From an uncultured Pseudomonadota bacterium (lineage in GTDB: Bacteria > Pseudomonadota > Gammaproteobacteria > Ga0077536), in contig CAIKBL010000064.1 in the NCBI GenBank assembly GCA_903825645.1, positions 62,001 through 126,000 on the forward strand: 64,000 nt of DNA, written 5' to 3'. Under the pieces are notes generated by a model. It was not told the origin of the DNA. It saw only the letters and a list, made by a program, of their open reading frames with translations, and did no database searches. Below, in pieces: positions 8,618 through 18,418 of this stretch (positions are counted from its first letter, which is position 1; every line of letters starts with the position of its first letter). Both the position numbers and the translations under genes were made by a program.

Positions 8618-11173
8618 ATGACAGAAACACGCATCAAATTTGAAATTCTGCCGATCGTCCCCGACATCCTCGCCCGCTTATCGGATCTTGCTGACGATCT
8701 GTCGTATACCTGGAATCGGCGGATTCAAGACCTATTTGCGCGCATCGATGGTGCGGTCTGGTCTGCGTCCAGGCATAACCCGAAAATATTTCTACGGCGG
8801 GTGTCCCAGCAACGGCTTGATGCAGCAGCCCGTGACCCTGTTTTTATGCAGGACTATCAAGCCGCATGGTCGGCCTATAGCGCTTATAGCCTGCAACCTC
8901 AGGATCCTCGGATCGGCGCCGTACTCGAGACCCGAGACGATCTCATCGCCTATTTCTGCGCAGAGTATGGTCTACATGAAAGTTTGCCGTTCTATGCGGG
9001 CGGCCTAGGTGTCCTTGCAGGGGACCATTGCAAAGCTGCGAGTGATCTGCGATTACCGTTTGTCGCCGTCGGTCTGTTCTATCGCACCGGACATCTACGT
9101 CAGGAGATTGACGCCACGGGCCAGCAACAAATGCGATACGAACACGTCGGTGAGCACGATCTGGCGTTCTCGGAGGCTACCGACGAGGCAAATCGACCGC
9201 TGCGCCTGCACGTCGACCTGCTTGGGCGAGATGTCGCGATTCGACCGTGGATTGGTCGTCTCGGGGATCTGCGCTTAGTGCTGTTGGACACAGACTTAGG
9301 CGAGAACACCGCCGAAGATCGCCTGATCACTCGAGAACTGTATGGTGGAGATCTCGAAACACGCCTCGCACAGGAGATCGTGCTTGGGATGGGTGGTGTA
9401 CGGGCTCTTCGCGCAATCGGTCTGGCGCCGACCGTATGGCACATCAACGAAGGTCACGCGGCTTTTCTGGTACTCGAGCGCCTGCGCGAACGAATACGCG
9501 ACGGCATGTCTTTCGAGGCGGCGCTGGAGGTAGTGGCTGCAGCAACCGTGTTTACAACCCACACGCCGGTGGCGGCCGGACACGACGTTTTTTCGCACGA
9601 TCTTATGCGCCGCTATTTCCCGCGCCTGCTCGAAGACCTGGGTATTGGCGAACATGCGCTATTCGCTCTGGGCGCGAGCCCTCTGGACGGTTTGGGTTTT
9701 AACCAGACGGCGCTTGCACTACGCGGGTCGCGTTTCCGTAACGGCGTCAGCGCAGTCCACGGACAGGTCGCATCCGAGAACGAGCGGTACGTTTGGCCAG
9801 AAATCGCACCGGCGGAAAATCCCATTCGGCATGTCACCAATGGGGTCCATATCCCGACCTATCTGGCCGCTGCATGGGCGGACCTATTTGATCAACAACT
9901 AGGTACTCAGTGGCGAAACGAACAATGCAACACCGCTTTCTGGGCAAAAATAGACACCCTCCCCGACCCCATATTCTGGCGTACCCGTCAACGCCTCAAA
10001 GGCGATTTGCTACGCGTCCTGCGCGCGCGCCTGAGTCGACAATACCAACGTAACGGCTTAGATGAGACGTCGATCTCCCAACGGCTGAACCGTCTCGATC
10101 CCGCTCAGGATATGCTGTTGGTAGGCTTTGCTCGACGTTTCGCAACCTACAAGCGCGCGACTCTGCTCCTCTCGGATCCTGCACGCCTCGCGGCCTTGCT
10201 GGCAGATGATGAGCGGCCGGTCGTTTTGCTCTATGCGGGCAAGGCCCATCCCCGGGATCACGGCGGACAGTCCTTAATCCGGCAATTACACGAATTCGCG
10301 CAGAGACCGGAATTCGAGGGACGTCTATTCCTGATTGAGAATTATGACATCTCATTGGCACGACATTTGGTGGCCGGCGTTGATATATGGCTAAACACAC
10401 CTGAGTATCCGATGGAAGCAAGCGGCACCTCCGGCATGAAAGCCGCGATCAACGGTGCTGTACACTTGTCCATCCTAGATGGCTGGTGGGCTGAAGGATT
10501 CACGGGCGATAACGGTTACGGGATATCACCTCACGGCAGCAATGTCGATTCAGAAGCGCGAGATCGACTCGAATCCGCGGCCATATTGCGGGTACTCTTC
10601 GAGGAAGCAAAGCCGCGATATTTTAACCATAACGGGCGCGGCTATTCCGAGACTTGGATGAAACTCGCCAAGACATCGATGCGGACCGTGCTACCGCGTT
10701 TCAACGCAGAACGGCAAGTCATGGAATACACCGAGAAGTTCTACGCGCCCGCTGCGCGCCTCTCTCGGACACTGGCAGCTGACGGCGGGATTGAGGCGCG
10801 TGCACTGGCTGCATGGAAACAACGCGTCGACGCCGCGTGGCCGACTGTTTCGCTGGAACTCATCGAAGGTCCTCCGAGGACGCTGGTAGCGGGGGCGAGT
10901 TTCACGTTGACGGTCGCGATTGCTCTGGCGGGGTTAGCCCCTAGCGACGTGCAGATAGCGGCACAATTAGGTGCCGTCAGCGCGTCCGGAGATTTCGCGG
11001 TACAGGAAGAATATCCCTTGCTAACAACCACGGGTGGCGGCGACGGGAAAACTTGCTTCGCGGCACGGATCATTCCCAATGCCGCCGGGCTTGTAGCACT
11101 CCGGATAAACGCATATCCCAGCCATCCGCATCTGCCGCACCGGTTCGAAATGGGGCGAATGCGTTGGCTATGA
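8618..11173 (+). CDS. glgP: Alpha-glucan phosphorylase, DUF3417 type
   Basis: An 851-residue GT35 phosphorylase that releases glucose-1-phosphate from glycogen or maltodextrin. The N-terminal ~100 residues are the DUF3417 domain typical of the archaeal/bacterial alpha-glucan phosphorylase branch. The active-site region includes GLGVLAGDHCKAASDL, VWHINEGHAAF, FTTHTPVAAGHDVF and the PLP-proximal EASGTSGMKAAINGA followed by SILDGWW. The C-terminal ~120 residues form a beta-rich extension. Start ATG at 8618 with AGAGGA upstream. It converges with glgC with 17 bp between stops. With glgA and glgC it gives synthesis and breakdown of glycogen; no branching or debranching enzyme is in the window. Confidence 0.93.
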   Translation: MTETRIKFEILPIVPDILARLSDLADDLSYTWNRRIQDLFARIDGAVWSASRHNPKIFLRRVSQQRLDAAARDPVFMQDYQAAWSAYSAYSLQPQDPRIGAVLETRDDLIAYFCAEYGLHESLPFYAGGLGVLAGDHCKAASDLRLPFVAVGLFYRTGHLRQEIDATGQQQMRYEHVGEHDLAFSEATDEANRPLRLHVDLLGRDVAIRPWIGRLGDLRLVLLDTDLGENTAEDRLITRELYGGDLETRLAQEIVLGMGGVRALRAIGLAPTVWHINEGHAAFLVLERLRERIRDGMSFEAALEVVAAATVFTTHTPVAAGHDVFSHDLMRRYFPRLLEDLGIGEHALFALGASPLDGLGFNQTALALRGSRFRNGVSAVHGQVASENERYVWPEIAPAENPIRHVTNGVHIPTYLAAAWADLFDQQLGTQWRNEQCNTAFWAKIDTLPDPIFWRTRQRLKGDLLRVLRARLSRQYQRNGLDETSISQRLNRLDPAQDMLLVGFARRFATYKRATLLLSDPARLAALLADDERPVVLLYAGKAHPRDHGGQSLIRQLHEFAQRPEFEGRLFLIENYDISLARHLVAGVDIWLNTPEYPMEASGTSGMKAAINGAVHLSILDGWWAEGFTGDNGYGISPHGSNVDSEARDRLESAAILRVLFEEAKPRYFNHNGRGYSETWMKLAKTSMRTVLPRFNAERQVMEYTEKFYAPAARLSRTLAADGGIEARALAAWKQRVDAAWPTVSLELIEGPPRTLVAGASFTLTVAIALAGLAPSDVQIAAQLGAVSASGDFAVQEEYPLLTTTGGGDGKTCFAARIIPNAAGLVALRINAYPSHPHLPHRFEMGRMRWL

Positions 11174-11190
11174 CCGGTCGTCGCGCTCGG

Positions 11191-12489
11191 TCATCGCACC
11201 CGATGACGAGCGTGACCCAAGTGCTCTGCCGTCACTAAGACAATGCCCTGCGGACTCAGCGTAAAGCGCGCTTTATCCTGCTCCGGATCGACACCAATCA
11301 CCGTACCAGCGGGCACGCTACAACCTCGGTCAATGATCGCCCGCTCGATCCGACAACCACTCCCAATGCGAACATCCTGCATGACGACACAATGATGGAT
11401 CTGACTACCGGTTTCGATATGGACATTGGAAAACAACAGTGAATTCGAAACTTCGGCACCCGCAATGATACAACCGCCCGAGACCATTGAGTCGACCGCG
11501 AAGCCACGTCGCCCATCATCGTTGAAGACGAATTTGGCTGGCGGCAATTGCTCTTGATGTGTCCAAATGGGCCATTCTCGATCGTATAGATTCAACTGCG
11601 GGGTGACGCCCAGTAGCTCCATATTCGCCTGATAGTAGGCATCGACGGCGCCAACATCCCGCCAGTAGGCGCCATGTCCTTGCGCATCGCGAAAGGGATA
11701 CGCCGCCACCCGATAGTGATCCATGACCATCGGGATGATATCCCGTCCAAAATCATGGGTTGAATCCGCGGTATCGCGATCTTTGGTCAGTTGCTCAAAC
11801 AAAAATTGCGTGTTGAACACATAGATGCCCATGGACGCCAGCGCCACATCAGGGCGACCCGGGATCGGCGGTGGCTTTACCGGTTTTTCCGTGAACTCGA
11901 CGACGCGATGTGTTTCATCCACGCGCATGACGCCAAAAGACGATGCGTCGGCTAGCGAAACCTCGATACATCCAATAGTCAGATCGGCATGCTGCTCGTG
12001 GTGGAATGCTAGCATCTGGCCGTAATCCATTTTATAGATGTGGTCGCCGGCGAGGATCAGGACATGCTCGGGATCGTGAGCGCGGAGAATATCCAGATTT
12101 TGAAAGACCGCATCTGCGGTACCGGCATACCATTCATTATCGATGCGCTGCGAAGCCGGCAGAATTTCCATGAACTCGCCGAGCTCACTGCGCAAAAAGC
12201 CCCACCCTCGATAGAGGTGCCGCAGAAGGGAATGGGACTTGTACTGCGTGAGGACACCGATTTTCCGCACGCCAGAGTTGACGCAATTCGACAGCGGAAA
12301 ATCAATAATGCGAAATTTCCCGCCAAACGGAACTGCCGGTTTTGCGCGCCATTTGGTCAAATCTTGCAATCGGTCACCGCGCCCCCCCGCCAGAATAAGG
12401 GCCAATGTGCCGCGCGTTAGCCGACTGATATAACGCCGGTCAGCGTTTACGGAGTCCGTACTCGCGCCGCGTGTTTCTTCTTTAATCAC
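11191..12489 (-). CDS. glgC: Glucose-1-phosphate adenylyltransferase
   Basis: A 432-residue ADP-glucose pyrophosphorylase that makes ADP-glucose and PPi from ATP and glucose-1-phosphate, the committed step of glycogen synthesis. The nucleotidyltransferase domain opens with [13 protein letters not shown] and contains [27 protein letters not shown] and the sugar-phosphate site VEFTEKP. The C-terminal third is a left-handed beta-helix with hexapeptide repeats. Length and all blocks are normal for the bacterial tetrameric enzyme, which is usually regulated by glycolytic intermediates. The substrate pairs with glgA upstream; PPi produced here could feed the PPi-dependent enzymes at 14923-18318. 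Confidence 0.95.
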   Translation of the reverse strand: MIKEETRGASTDSVNADRRYISRLTRGTLALILAGGRGDRLQDLTKWRAKPAVPFGGKFRIIDFPLSNCVNSGVRKIGVLTQYKSHSLLRHLYRGWGFLRSELGEFMEILPASQRIDNEWYAGTADAVFQNLDILRAHDPEHVLILAGDHIYKMDYGQMLAFHHEQHADLTIGCIEVSLADASSFGVMRVDETHRVVEFTEKPVKPPPIPGRPDVALASMGIYVFNTQFLFEQLTKDRDTADSTHDFGRDIIPMVMDHYRVAAYPFRDAQGHGAYWRDVGAVDAYYQANMELLGVTPQLNLYDREWPIWTHQEQLPPAKFVFNDDGRRGFAVDSMVSGGCIIAGAEVSNSLLFSNVHIETGSQIHHCVVMQDVRIGSGCRIERAIIDRGCSVPAGTVIGVDPEQDKARFTLSPQGIVLVTAEHLGHARHRVR

Positions 12490-12639
12490 TGATGCCTGAT
12501 GCCTTTGCCTAAAGAGCGAGAAACATCCACCGCGCTGGTTTGGTTGTCAAGATCTTGAGGATCGGTCGGCCATCGCCGTAAAGAGAGGAGGGACCTGCGG
12601 CCGACCTTCTCGGTCGGCTGAATGGATTTTTTTACTACC

Positions 12640-12975
12640 TCAGGCAGCGCGCTGCAGGTCAGAAGAAACGGCGGCGGGAATTTCAGCGATGATCAAACTA
12701 TCGGTGACAGGAGAAGTAGCCGCCTTCGCGGGTGCTTGACGGGCGCGACGCTGACGCGCACTTGGCGTTTTGAGCATGACATGCGCAATCTGAGGAAGCC
12801 GCGCGACCATGTAGGCCGCCACCGAGGTCCCTAAACACCCGAGAAAAGCCATCATCAAGGTCGACTCTCGGGCACCCACTATTAAGTATCCGCTACCGCC
12901 GACGATCAGCGCACCGACCAGTGCGCCGGTACCAATGAAATCGCAGATTTGTGTGACTCGCGGTGATGGACCCAT
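12640..12975 (-). CDS. Small inner-membrane protein, unknown
   Basis: A 111-residue protein with two predicted membrane segments (about residues 14-33 and 39-60, rich in Gly/Ala/Val) followed by a basic Arg/Ala/Lys-rich cytoplasmic tail and a short C-terminal amphipathic stretch. I do not recognise a family. It sits between glgC and the M48 protease, all on the minus strand but with gaps over 140 bp, so it is probably its own transcription unit. Confidence 0.5.
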   Translation of the reverse strand: MGPSPRVTQICDFIGTGALVGALIVGGSGYLIVGARESTLMMAFLGCLGTSVAAYMVARLPQIAHVMLKTPSARQRRARQAPAKAATSPVTDSLIIAEIPAAVSSDLQRAA

Positions 12976-13129
12976 ACGGTATGCCTGTCTTTTGATTTTC
13001 GAATCTCGACATCCAGTCTAGGGTCTGTTCTTTAAAATACCGTGACCTAGGACACATTTTCGGCATGTTTTTCGGAGCTCAACACGTCCCGATCAGTGGC
13101 AAGTCTGCGGCGCTGGCCAAAGGAGGTAC

Positions 13130-14683
13130 CTAGTCGCGCCGATGCGCTTTTTCCTGCCGTTCTTTACGCTTCGCACGGTCTTCGTCCGTACGATCGAGTT
13201 CTTTTTCTATTTCGTCGAGTCGTGCGTCGACACGCATGCGTTGGTAATGGGAAATCGCCGGCGCAGTTTGGGCAAGTTTCAGCTGCTGAGCGGCCAATTC
13301 TAAATCGCCTAGCGCCCTATAGTACTCTGAAAGATCGTAGTGCGAATTCACGACATCACCCATTTTCTGCTCTGCTTCGGCCTGCAGTTTATAGAAGCGG
13401 GGATCTCGTTGGTCCGACACCCCGAATTCTCGCAGCACCTTACGTCCTTGTTCGGGATGTCCCGTATTATTAAGAAGGCTTACATAACCGTAAGTTGCGG
13501 CGCGACTCTGAGAATCCGCATGACGTGCGATATCAAATAAACTGAGCGCTCCAGCAAGATTTCCCGCTCGCTGCTCGAGGCGTGCCATCGCGATCTGAAA
13601 TGCGGTGACGTGCGGATGCTGGGCGAGGAGTTTATGAAAGGCTGCCCGAGCGCCGTCGTAGTCCCCCACCTCAGTCAAGGCTAGTGCATAGCCGTAGTGC
13701 ATGGCTGCCTCATTCGTATAGGTGCCATCGCGCAGCGCAATTTCATAAAAGGCCTTTGTTTGCACCGGGTCCGTGCTATCCATCACATTCAATTTCTGCC
13801 AGATGATTTGATAGTCATCGCTATCTTCACGGATAACTCGCGGGCGCATTTTCTCCGCTCGCTCACGTGCTTCGGCGATTCGATTAACCGTCACGGGATG
13901 GGAACGCAACAGCTCCGGGATCTCTTTGCTATCGGTATAGCGGTTGGCGAGCTGGAGACGCTCAAAAAAATCGGCCATGCTGAGGGTGTTGAACCCCGCT
14001 CGGTTGAGCAGCGCCATGCCGAGGCGATCGGCTTCGCGTTCATTCTCGCGGGTAAAATTGAGCACGTACTGCTGCTGCGCGGCACCTACCGCTGCGATGG
14101 CGCCCATGCCGGCTTGGGGTGCGACGGCTGCAAGCGCGATGGCGCCAAAAAAGGCGGCCATCGCTGGAATGGTCATCCTCCCAGCCGCTTCGGCCGAGCG
14201 CGCACCATGGCGTTGCGTAAGATGGGAAATTTCGTGAGCGATCACCGAGGCAAGCTCACTTTCATTATGGGTGGAAAGGATGAGTCCAGAATGTACACCA
14301 ACGTAGCCCCCCGGGACCGCAAATGCGTTGATGACCGGGGTCTTGACGACGAAGAAATGGAAATCCCCGTAATAACCCGAGAACTGGCCAAGTTGCATCC
14401 CGATTTTCTGGATATAGTCTTCGACTTCTTCGTCAGTCACCACAGGGGCTTGGGCCCGCATCTGACGCATAAAGGTCAACCCCAACAAACGCTCCTGCTC
14501 CGGTGAAATATAGGCGCCGGCCGAGTCGCCGAAGTCCGGTAACCCGGTAAGGTCAAACTCGTCGCGTTCCGGAAAGCCCGTTCGTGGCAGATCGGCAGCG
14601 ATGCCGGGAGACCCCGCCAAGGACAGGGCTATCAGGAGCGCAGTGCCCAGCCGGGAGGGTGACGCCTTCGACTTGCTTGTCAA
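13130..14683 (-). CDS. M48 family metalloprotease with C-terminal TPRs (BepA-like)
   Basis: A 517-residue periplasmic zinc metalloprotease. The signal peptide (ALLIALSLAG) ends near AADLP. The zinc site is HEISH at residues 150-154, with the third ligand Glu in the NEREADRLGM block. The second half contains tetratricopeptide-like helices (AMHYGYAL, YGYVSLLNNTG). This matches the BepA/YfgC type, which removes stalled LptD and other misfolded outer-membrane proteins. I place the start at a TTG (14683-14681) because AAAGGA precedes it by 8 bases and the next residues form a normal signal peptide; an ATG 18 codons upstream is less likely. The C-terminus is highly charged (KRKERQEKAHRRD). Confidence 0.88.
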   Translation of the reverse strand: MTSKSKASPSRLGTALLIALSLAGSPGIAADLPRTGFPERDEFDLTGLPDFGDSAGAYISPEQERLLGLTFMRQMRAQAPVVTDEEVEDYIQKIGMQLGQFSGYYGDFHFFVVKTPVINAFAVPGGYVGVHSGLILSTHNESELASVIAHEISHLTQRHGARSAEAAGRMTIPAMAAFFGAIALAAVAPQAGMGAIAAVGAAQQQYVLNFTRENEREADRLGMALLNRAGFNTLSMADFFERLQLANRYTDSKEIPELLRSHPVTVNRIAEARERAEKMRPRVIREDSDDYQIIWQKLNVMDSTDPVQTKAFYEIALRDGTYTNEAAMHYGYALALTEVGDYDGARAAFHKLLAQHPHVTAFQIAMARLEQRAGNLAGALSLFDIARHADSQSRAATYGYVSLLNNTGHPEQGRKVLREFGVSDQRDPRFYKLQAEAEQKMGDVVNSHYDLSEYYRALGDLELAAQQLKLAQTAPAISHYQRMRVDARLDEIEKELDRTDEDRAKRKERQEKAHRRD

Positions 14684-14922
14684 AATCGAGATCCTTTGTT
14701 CGTGCTGTGCAGTGTAGCCGAGGGCGCTGTAGCCCAACCACGCCAGTCATTTGTCTCAAGCCTGCCACCGGGATCGGCCTTTATCCACCCGGAAGAGGCG
14801 GGTACGATGGCACCTGCGGTCGACGCCCCGCGAAATTTCGCAGAAATTCGAGATGACCCGTAAGGGGAGATCACCACTTGCGAGCGTCGGCTCTCCAAAT
14901 AATGCAAGGAGAAACTTGAACA

Positions 14923-16188
14923 ATGTCTGTACGGAATGCCTTCTACGCGCAGTCAGGCGGCGTCACAGCGGTCATAAACGCCAGCGCCTGCGGGGTCATC
15001 GAGACCGCACGCCAACACCCGACCCAAATCGGCCGGTTATTGGCCGGTCGTAATGGCATCATCGGCGCGTTGACCGAAGATTTGATAGATACCTCGCAAG
15101 AGCCCGAAGCGGCCATCGCCGCGTTGCGACACACGCCATCGGGCGCTTTCGGATCCTGCCGATACAAGCTGAAGGGGTTAGCCGAGAACCGCGCCGAATA
15201 TACCCGCTTGATTGATGTGTTCCGAGCCCATGACATCGGTTATTTTTTTTATAATGGCGGCGGTGACTCAGCTGACACCTGTCTGAAAGTGTCTCAACTA
15301 AGTGCTGAGCTGGGATATCCCGTGCAGGCCATTCATGTCCCTAAAACGGTCGATAACGATTTGCCCCTAACGGACACCTGCCCTGGATTTGGATCGGTCG
15401 CCAAATATGTCGCAATATCCATTCGAGAGGCCGGTTTTGACGTGGCATCCATGGCAAAAACCTCTACAAAAGTCTTTGTCATGGAGGTCATGGGCCGACA
15501 CGCCGGCTGGATAGCGGCGGCGGGCGGACTCGCCCATGAAAAAGCGGCGGATGCCCCTCACCTTATTCTTTTTCCCGAGCGCCCCTTAATTGAAGAAGAC
15601 TTCCTGACCCGGGTCGAAGCGTGCGTTGAAGCACATGGCTATTGTGCCATTGTCGTGTCTGAAGGCATCAAGAACACAGCCGGAAAATTCGTCGCGGACG
15701 CGGGTACGCATGACGCTTTCGGACATGCGCAACTTGGCGGTGTTGCGCCGGTAATCGCGCAGCTTATCCGGGACAGACTGCACTATAAGTATCACTGGGC
15801 GGTCGCTGACTATCTGCAGCGCGCGGCGCGCCATATTGCCTCTAAAACTGATGTCGATCAGGCATATGCGGTTGGAAAGGCCGCCGTGGAAATGGCCATC
15901 GCCGGCAAGAACGCGCGCATGGCCACCATCATTCGAACGGGCGAAGATCCCTACCGATGGGAAACCGGGGAGGCCGATCTGGCGCTCGTCGCCAACGTCG
16001 AACGCAAGATGCCCGATGATTTCATCACACCCGATGGCTACGGGATTACAGAGGCCTGTCGTCGTTACTTAAAGCCGTTGATCGCGGGCGAAGACTACCC
16101 CCCTTACCGGGACGGCCTACCTCAGTATGTGACGCTCGCGAACGTCTCTGTTCCAAAAAAACTCGCCGCAGCTTTCAAAATCGGCTGA
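14923..16188 (+). CDS. pfp: 6-phosphofructokinase, PPi-dependent type
   Basis: A 421-residue phosphofructokinase. The nucleotide-site motif is GGGDS (Asp115), where ATP enzymes have GGDGS, and the catalytic block is PKTVDND (Lys141, Asp144) instead of PGTIDND. Both substitutions are hallmarks of the pyrophosphate-dependent enzymes, which phosphorylate fructose-6-phosphate reversibly with PPi. AAGGAG lies 10 bases upstream of the ATG. The next gene, 126 bp downstream, is a proton-pumping pyrophosphatase, so two enzymes that use PPi are encoded together; this pairing is known from methanotrophs and other autotrophic or C1-using Proteobacteria. A weak 6-bp hairpin (CTCGGC/GCCGAG) lies between them without a T-tract. 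Confidence 0.9.
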   Translation: MSVRNAFYAQSGGVTAVINASACGVIETARQHPTQIGRLLAGRNGIIGALTEDLIDTSQEPEAAIAALRHTPSGAFGSCRYKLKGLAENRAEYTRLIDVFRAHDIGYFFYNGGGDSADTCLKVSQLSAELGYPVQAIHVPKTVDNDLPLTDTCPGFGSVAKYVAISIREAGFDVASMAKTSTKVFVMEVMGRHAGWIAAAGGLAHEKAADAPHLILFPERPLIEEDFLTRVEACVEAHGYCAIVVSEGIKNTAGKFVADAGTHDAFGHAQLGGVAPVIAQLIRDRLHYKYHWAVADYLQRAARHIASKTDVDQAYAVGKAAVEMAIAGKNARMATIIRTGEDPYRWETGEADLALVANVERKMPDDFITPDGYGITEACRRYLKPLIAGEDYPPYRDGLPQYVTLANVSVPKKLAAAFKIG

Positions 16189-16314
16189 TTTCTACGAAAA
16201 TCGCGAAGCTCGGCTTTTCGGGGGGAGGGCCGAGTCGTATAACACGGGTTGCCGCGGAGATTGCGGCGCCCGCTCCTTCCTGAACTGACATCACCAATCT
16301 TGGGGGCTTTATTC

Positions 16315-18318
16315 ATGTCCTACTTAGGATTTTCCGTTCTTTGCGGCTTCCTGGCCATCGCCTATGGCGTCTGGTCGGTGCGCTGGATTCTCGCGCAACC
16401 TGAGGGCAACGATCGCATGCGCGAAATTGCCGCGGCCATCCAGCAAGGGGCTTCGGCGTACCTGAATCGTCAATACTCGGCCATCGCCATCGTCGGCGCG
16501 GTGCTGTTTGTCCTGCTATGGACGATGCTGGATCGATTTACTGCAATCGGCTTCGCGGTGGGGGCAATCCTCTCCGGCGCAACTGGATTCATTGGGATGA
16601 ATGTCTCGGTCCGCGCCAACGTGCGTACGGCGCAGGCCGCCTACAAAGGCATGGCTGCGGCGTTGGCCGTCGCCTTCCGGGGTGGCGCAGTCACTGGCAT
16701 GCTGGTTGTGGGTCTTGGCCTGCTCGGCTGTGCTGGCTTCTACATGCTTGCCCCGCAACTGTTAGGCGCATCTGGGGATCAGACACTCCACGGCCTGATC
16801 GGGCTCGCTTTCGGCGGCTCACTTATCTCGATTTTCGCTCGCCTCGGTGGCGGTATCTTCACAAAGGGCGCGGATGTCGGTGCGGATTTAGTCGGGAAAG
16901 TCGAAGCCGGTATCCCGGAAGATGATCCCCGTAATCCGGCAGTCATCGCGGACAATGTGGGCGATAATGTGGGTGACTGCGCAGGCATGGCGGCCGATTT
17001 GTTCGAAACTTATGCGGTAACCGTCGTGGCAACCATGGTGTTGGGCAGTCTGATGCTCGACCGACTGGGCGAAAACGCCATCATCTATCCACTGGTGCTC
17101 GGTGGCGCATCGATCATCGCCTCAATCATCGGCACGTTCTTCGTGAAAGCACCGGACGAGAAAATCATGAAGGCCCTGTACAAAGGGGTCATCGTCTCAG
17201 GGGTATTGGCCGCGGTTGCCTTCTACTTCATCAGTCAGAAGATGATGGGCGAACATGCCATGACGTTGTTCTATTGCTCACTGGTCGGGCTGGTACTGAC
17301 CGGCGTAATCGTGTGGATCACGGAGTATTACACCGGGACCGATTATGCACCGGTGAAACATGTCGCTGCAGCATCACAGACCGGACATGCCACCAACATC
17401 ATCGCGGGTCTTGGCGTATCCATGCGGTCGACCGCATTGCCCGTACTCGCCGTGTGTGTCGCCATCTATGCGGCTTTCACACTCGGTCAGCTATACGGCA
17501 TCGCGATTGCCGCGACGGCCATGTTGTCGATGACCGGCATGATCGTCGCTCTAGATGCTTATGGTCCGATCACGGATAACGCGGGCGGGATCGCGGAAAT
17601 GGCAGAATTGCCTAAGGAAATCCGCAATATCACTGATCCACTGGATGCAGTAGGCAACACGACAAAGGCCGTCACCAAGGGATATGCGATCGGTTCCGCC
17701 GGACTCGCGTCACTGGTGCTGTTTGCCGACTACACCCACAAGCTGGAGCAGACCGGGCATACCGTTTCGTTCGACCTCTCGAACCACATGGTGATCATCG
17801 GGCTGTTCATCGGCGGCATGGTGCCCTACCTCTTTGGCGCGATGGCCATGGAAGCGGTCGGACGTGCTGCGGGGGCGGTGGTAAACGAGGTGCGGCGCCA
17901 GTTCCGGGAGATCAAAGGGATCATGGAAGGCACGGCCAAACCGGATTACTCCCGAGCGGTCGATATGCTGACCAAATCCGCGATCAGGGAAATGATTGTG
18001 CCTTCATTGCTTCCGATATTGGTCCCCGTCATCGTCGGCGTTTGCCTTGGACCGGCGGCGTTGGGTGGTGTGCTCATGGGCACCATCGTCACGGGGCTAT
18101 TTGTCGCGATCTCGATGACGACCGGCGGTGGTGCATGGGATAACGCCAAAAAATACATCGAAGATGGTCATTTCGGTGGCAAGGGATCCGATGCGCACAA
18201 AGCAGCCGTAACCGGCGATACCGTTGGCGATCCCTACAAGGACACGGCGGGCCCCGCAGTCAACCCGCTGATCAAAATCATCAACATCGTCGCCCTGTTA
18301 ATCGTTCCTCTGCTTTAA
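16315..18318 (+). CDS. hppA: Membrane-bound proton-translocating pyrophosphatase, K+-independent
   Basis: A 667-residue integral membrane pump with about 16 hydrophobic segments that couples PPi hydrolysis to proton export. Substrate-site motifs are [20 protein letters not shown], the twin [10 protein letters not shown] loop and the C-terminal [15 protein letters not shown]. Lys451 in GNTTKA sits at the position that separates K+-independent (Lys) from K+-dependent (Ala) pumps. The ATG at 16315 gives the usual MSYLGFS-like beginning; an ATG 22 codons earlier is less likely. It follows the PPi-phosphofructokinase and ends at a strong terminator 22 bp after the stop. Confidence 0.95.
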   Translation: MSYLGFSVLCGFLAIAYGVWSVRWILAQPEGNDRMREIAAAIQQGASAYLNRQYSAIAIVGAVLFVLLWTMLDRFTAIGFAVGAILSGATGFIGMNVSVRANVRTAQAAYKGMAAALAVAFRGGAVTGMLVVGLGLLGCAGFYMLAPQLLGASGDQTLHGLIGLAFGGSLISIFARLGGGIFTKGADVGADLVGKVEAGIPEDDPRNPAVIADNVGDNVGDCAGMAADLFETYAVTVVATMVLGSLMLDRLGENAIIYPLVLGGASIIASIIGTFFVKAPDEKIMKALYKGVIVSGVLAAVAFYFISQKMMGEHAMTLFYCSLVGLVLTGVIVWITEYYTGTDYAPVKHVAAASQTGHATNIIAGLGVSMRSTALPVLAVCVAIYAAFTLGQLYGIAIAATAMLSMTGMIVALDAYGPITDNAGGIAEMAELPKEIRNITDPLDAVGNTTKAVTKGYAIGSAGLASLVLFADYTHKLEQTGHTVSFDLSNHMVIIGLFIGGMVPYLFGAMAMEAVGRAAGAVVNEVRRQFREIKGIMEGTAKPDYSRAVDMLTKSAIREMIVPSLLPILVPVIVGVCLGPAALGGVLMGTIVTGLFVAISMTTGGGAWDNAKKYIEDGHFGGKGSDAHKAAVTGDTVGDPYKDTAGPAVNPLIKIINIVALLIVPLL

Positions 18319-18340
18319 TCGGCGGGCGTTCGCTCGACGT

Positions 18341-18371
18341 AGAAAGCCCCGCTTCGGCGGGGCTTTCTTTT
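18341..18371 (+). terminator. Rho-independent terminator after hppA
   Basis: A perfect 12-bp stem (AGAAAGCCCCGC / GCGGGGCTTTCT) closed by a TTCG tetraloop and followed by TTT. The A-rich 5' side gives a U-run on transcripts from either direction, so it may also serve the convergent thiolase gene. Confidence 0.95.
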
Positions 18372-18418
18372 GTGGCCTGCGAGTTCCTCCTCGTTCCTAC
18401 TCGGGGCCAATCAGGTGC

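Noticed and set aside
16200-16240. Terminator between the phosphofructokinase and hppA genes
   Set aside because: The 6-bp stem with a long loop has no T-tract; read-through is more likely.
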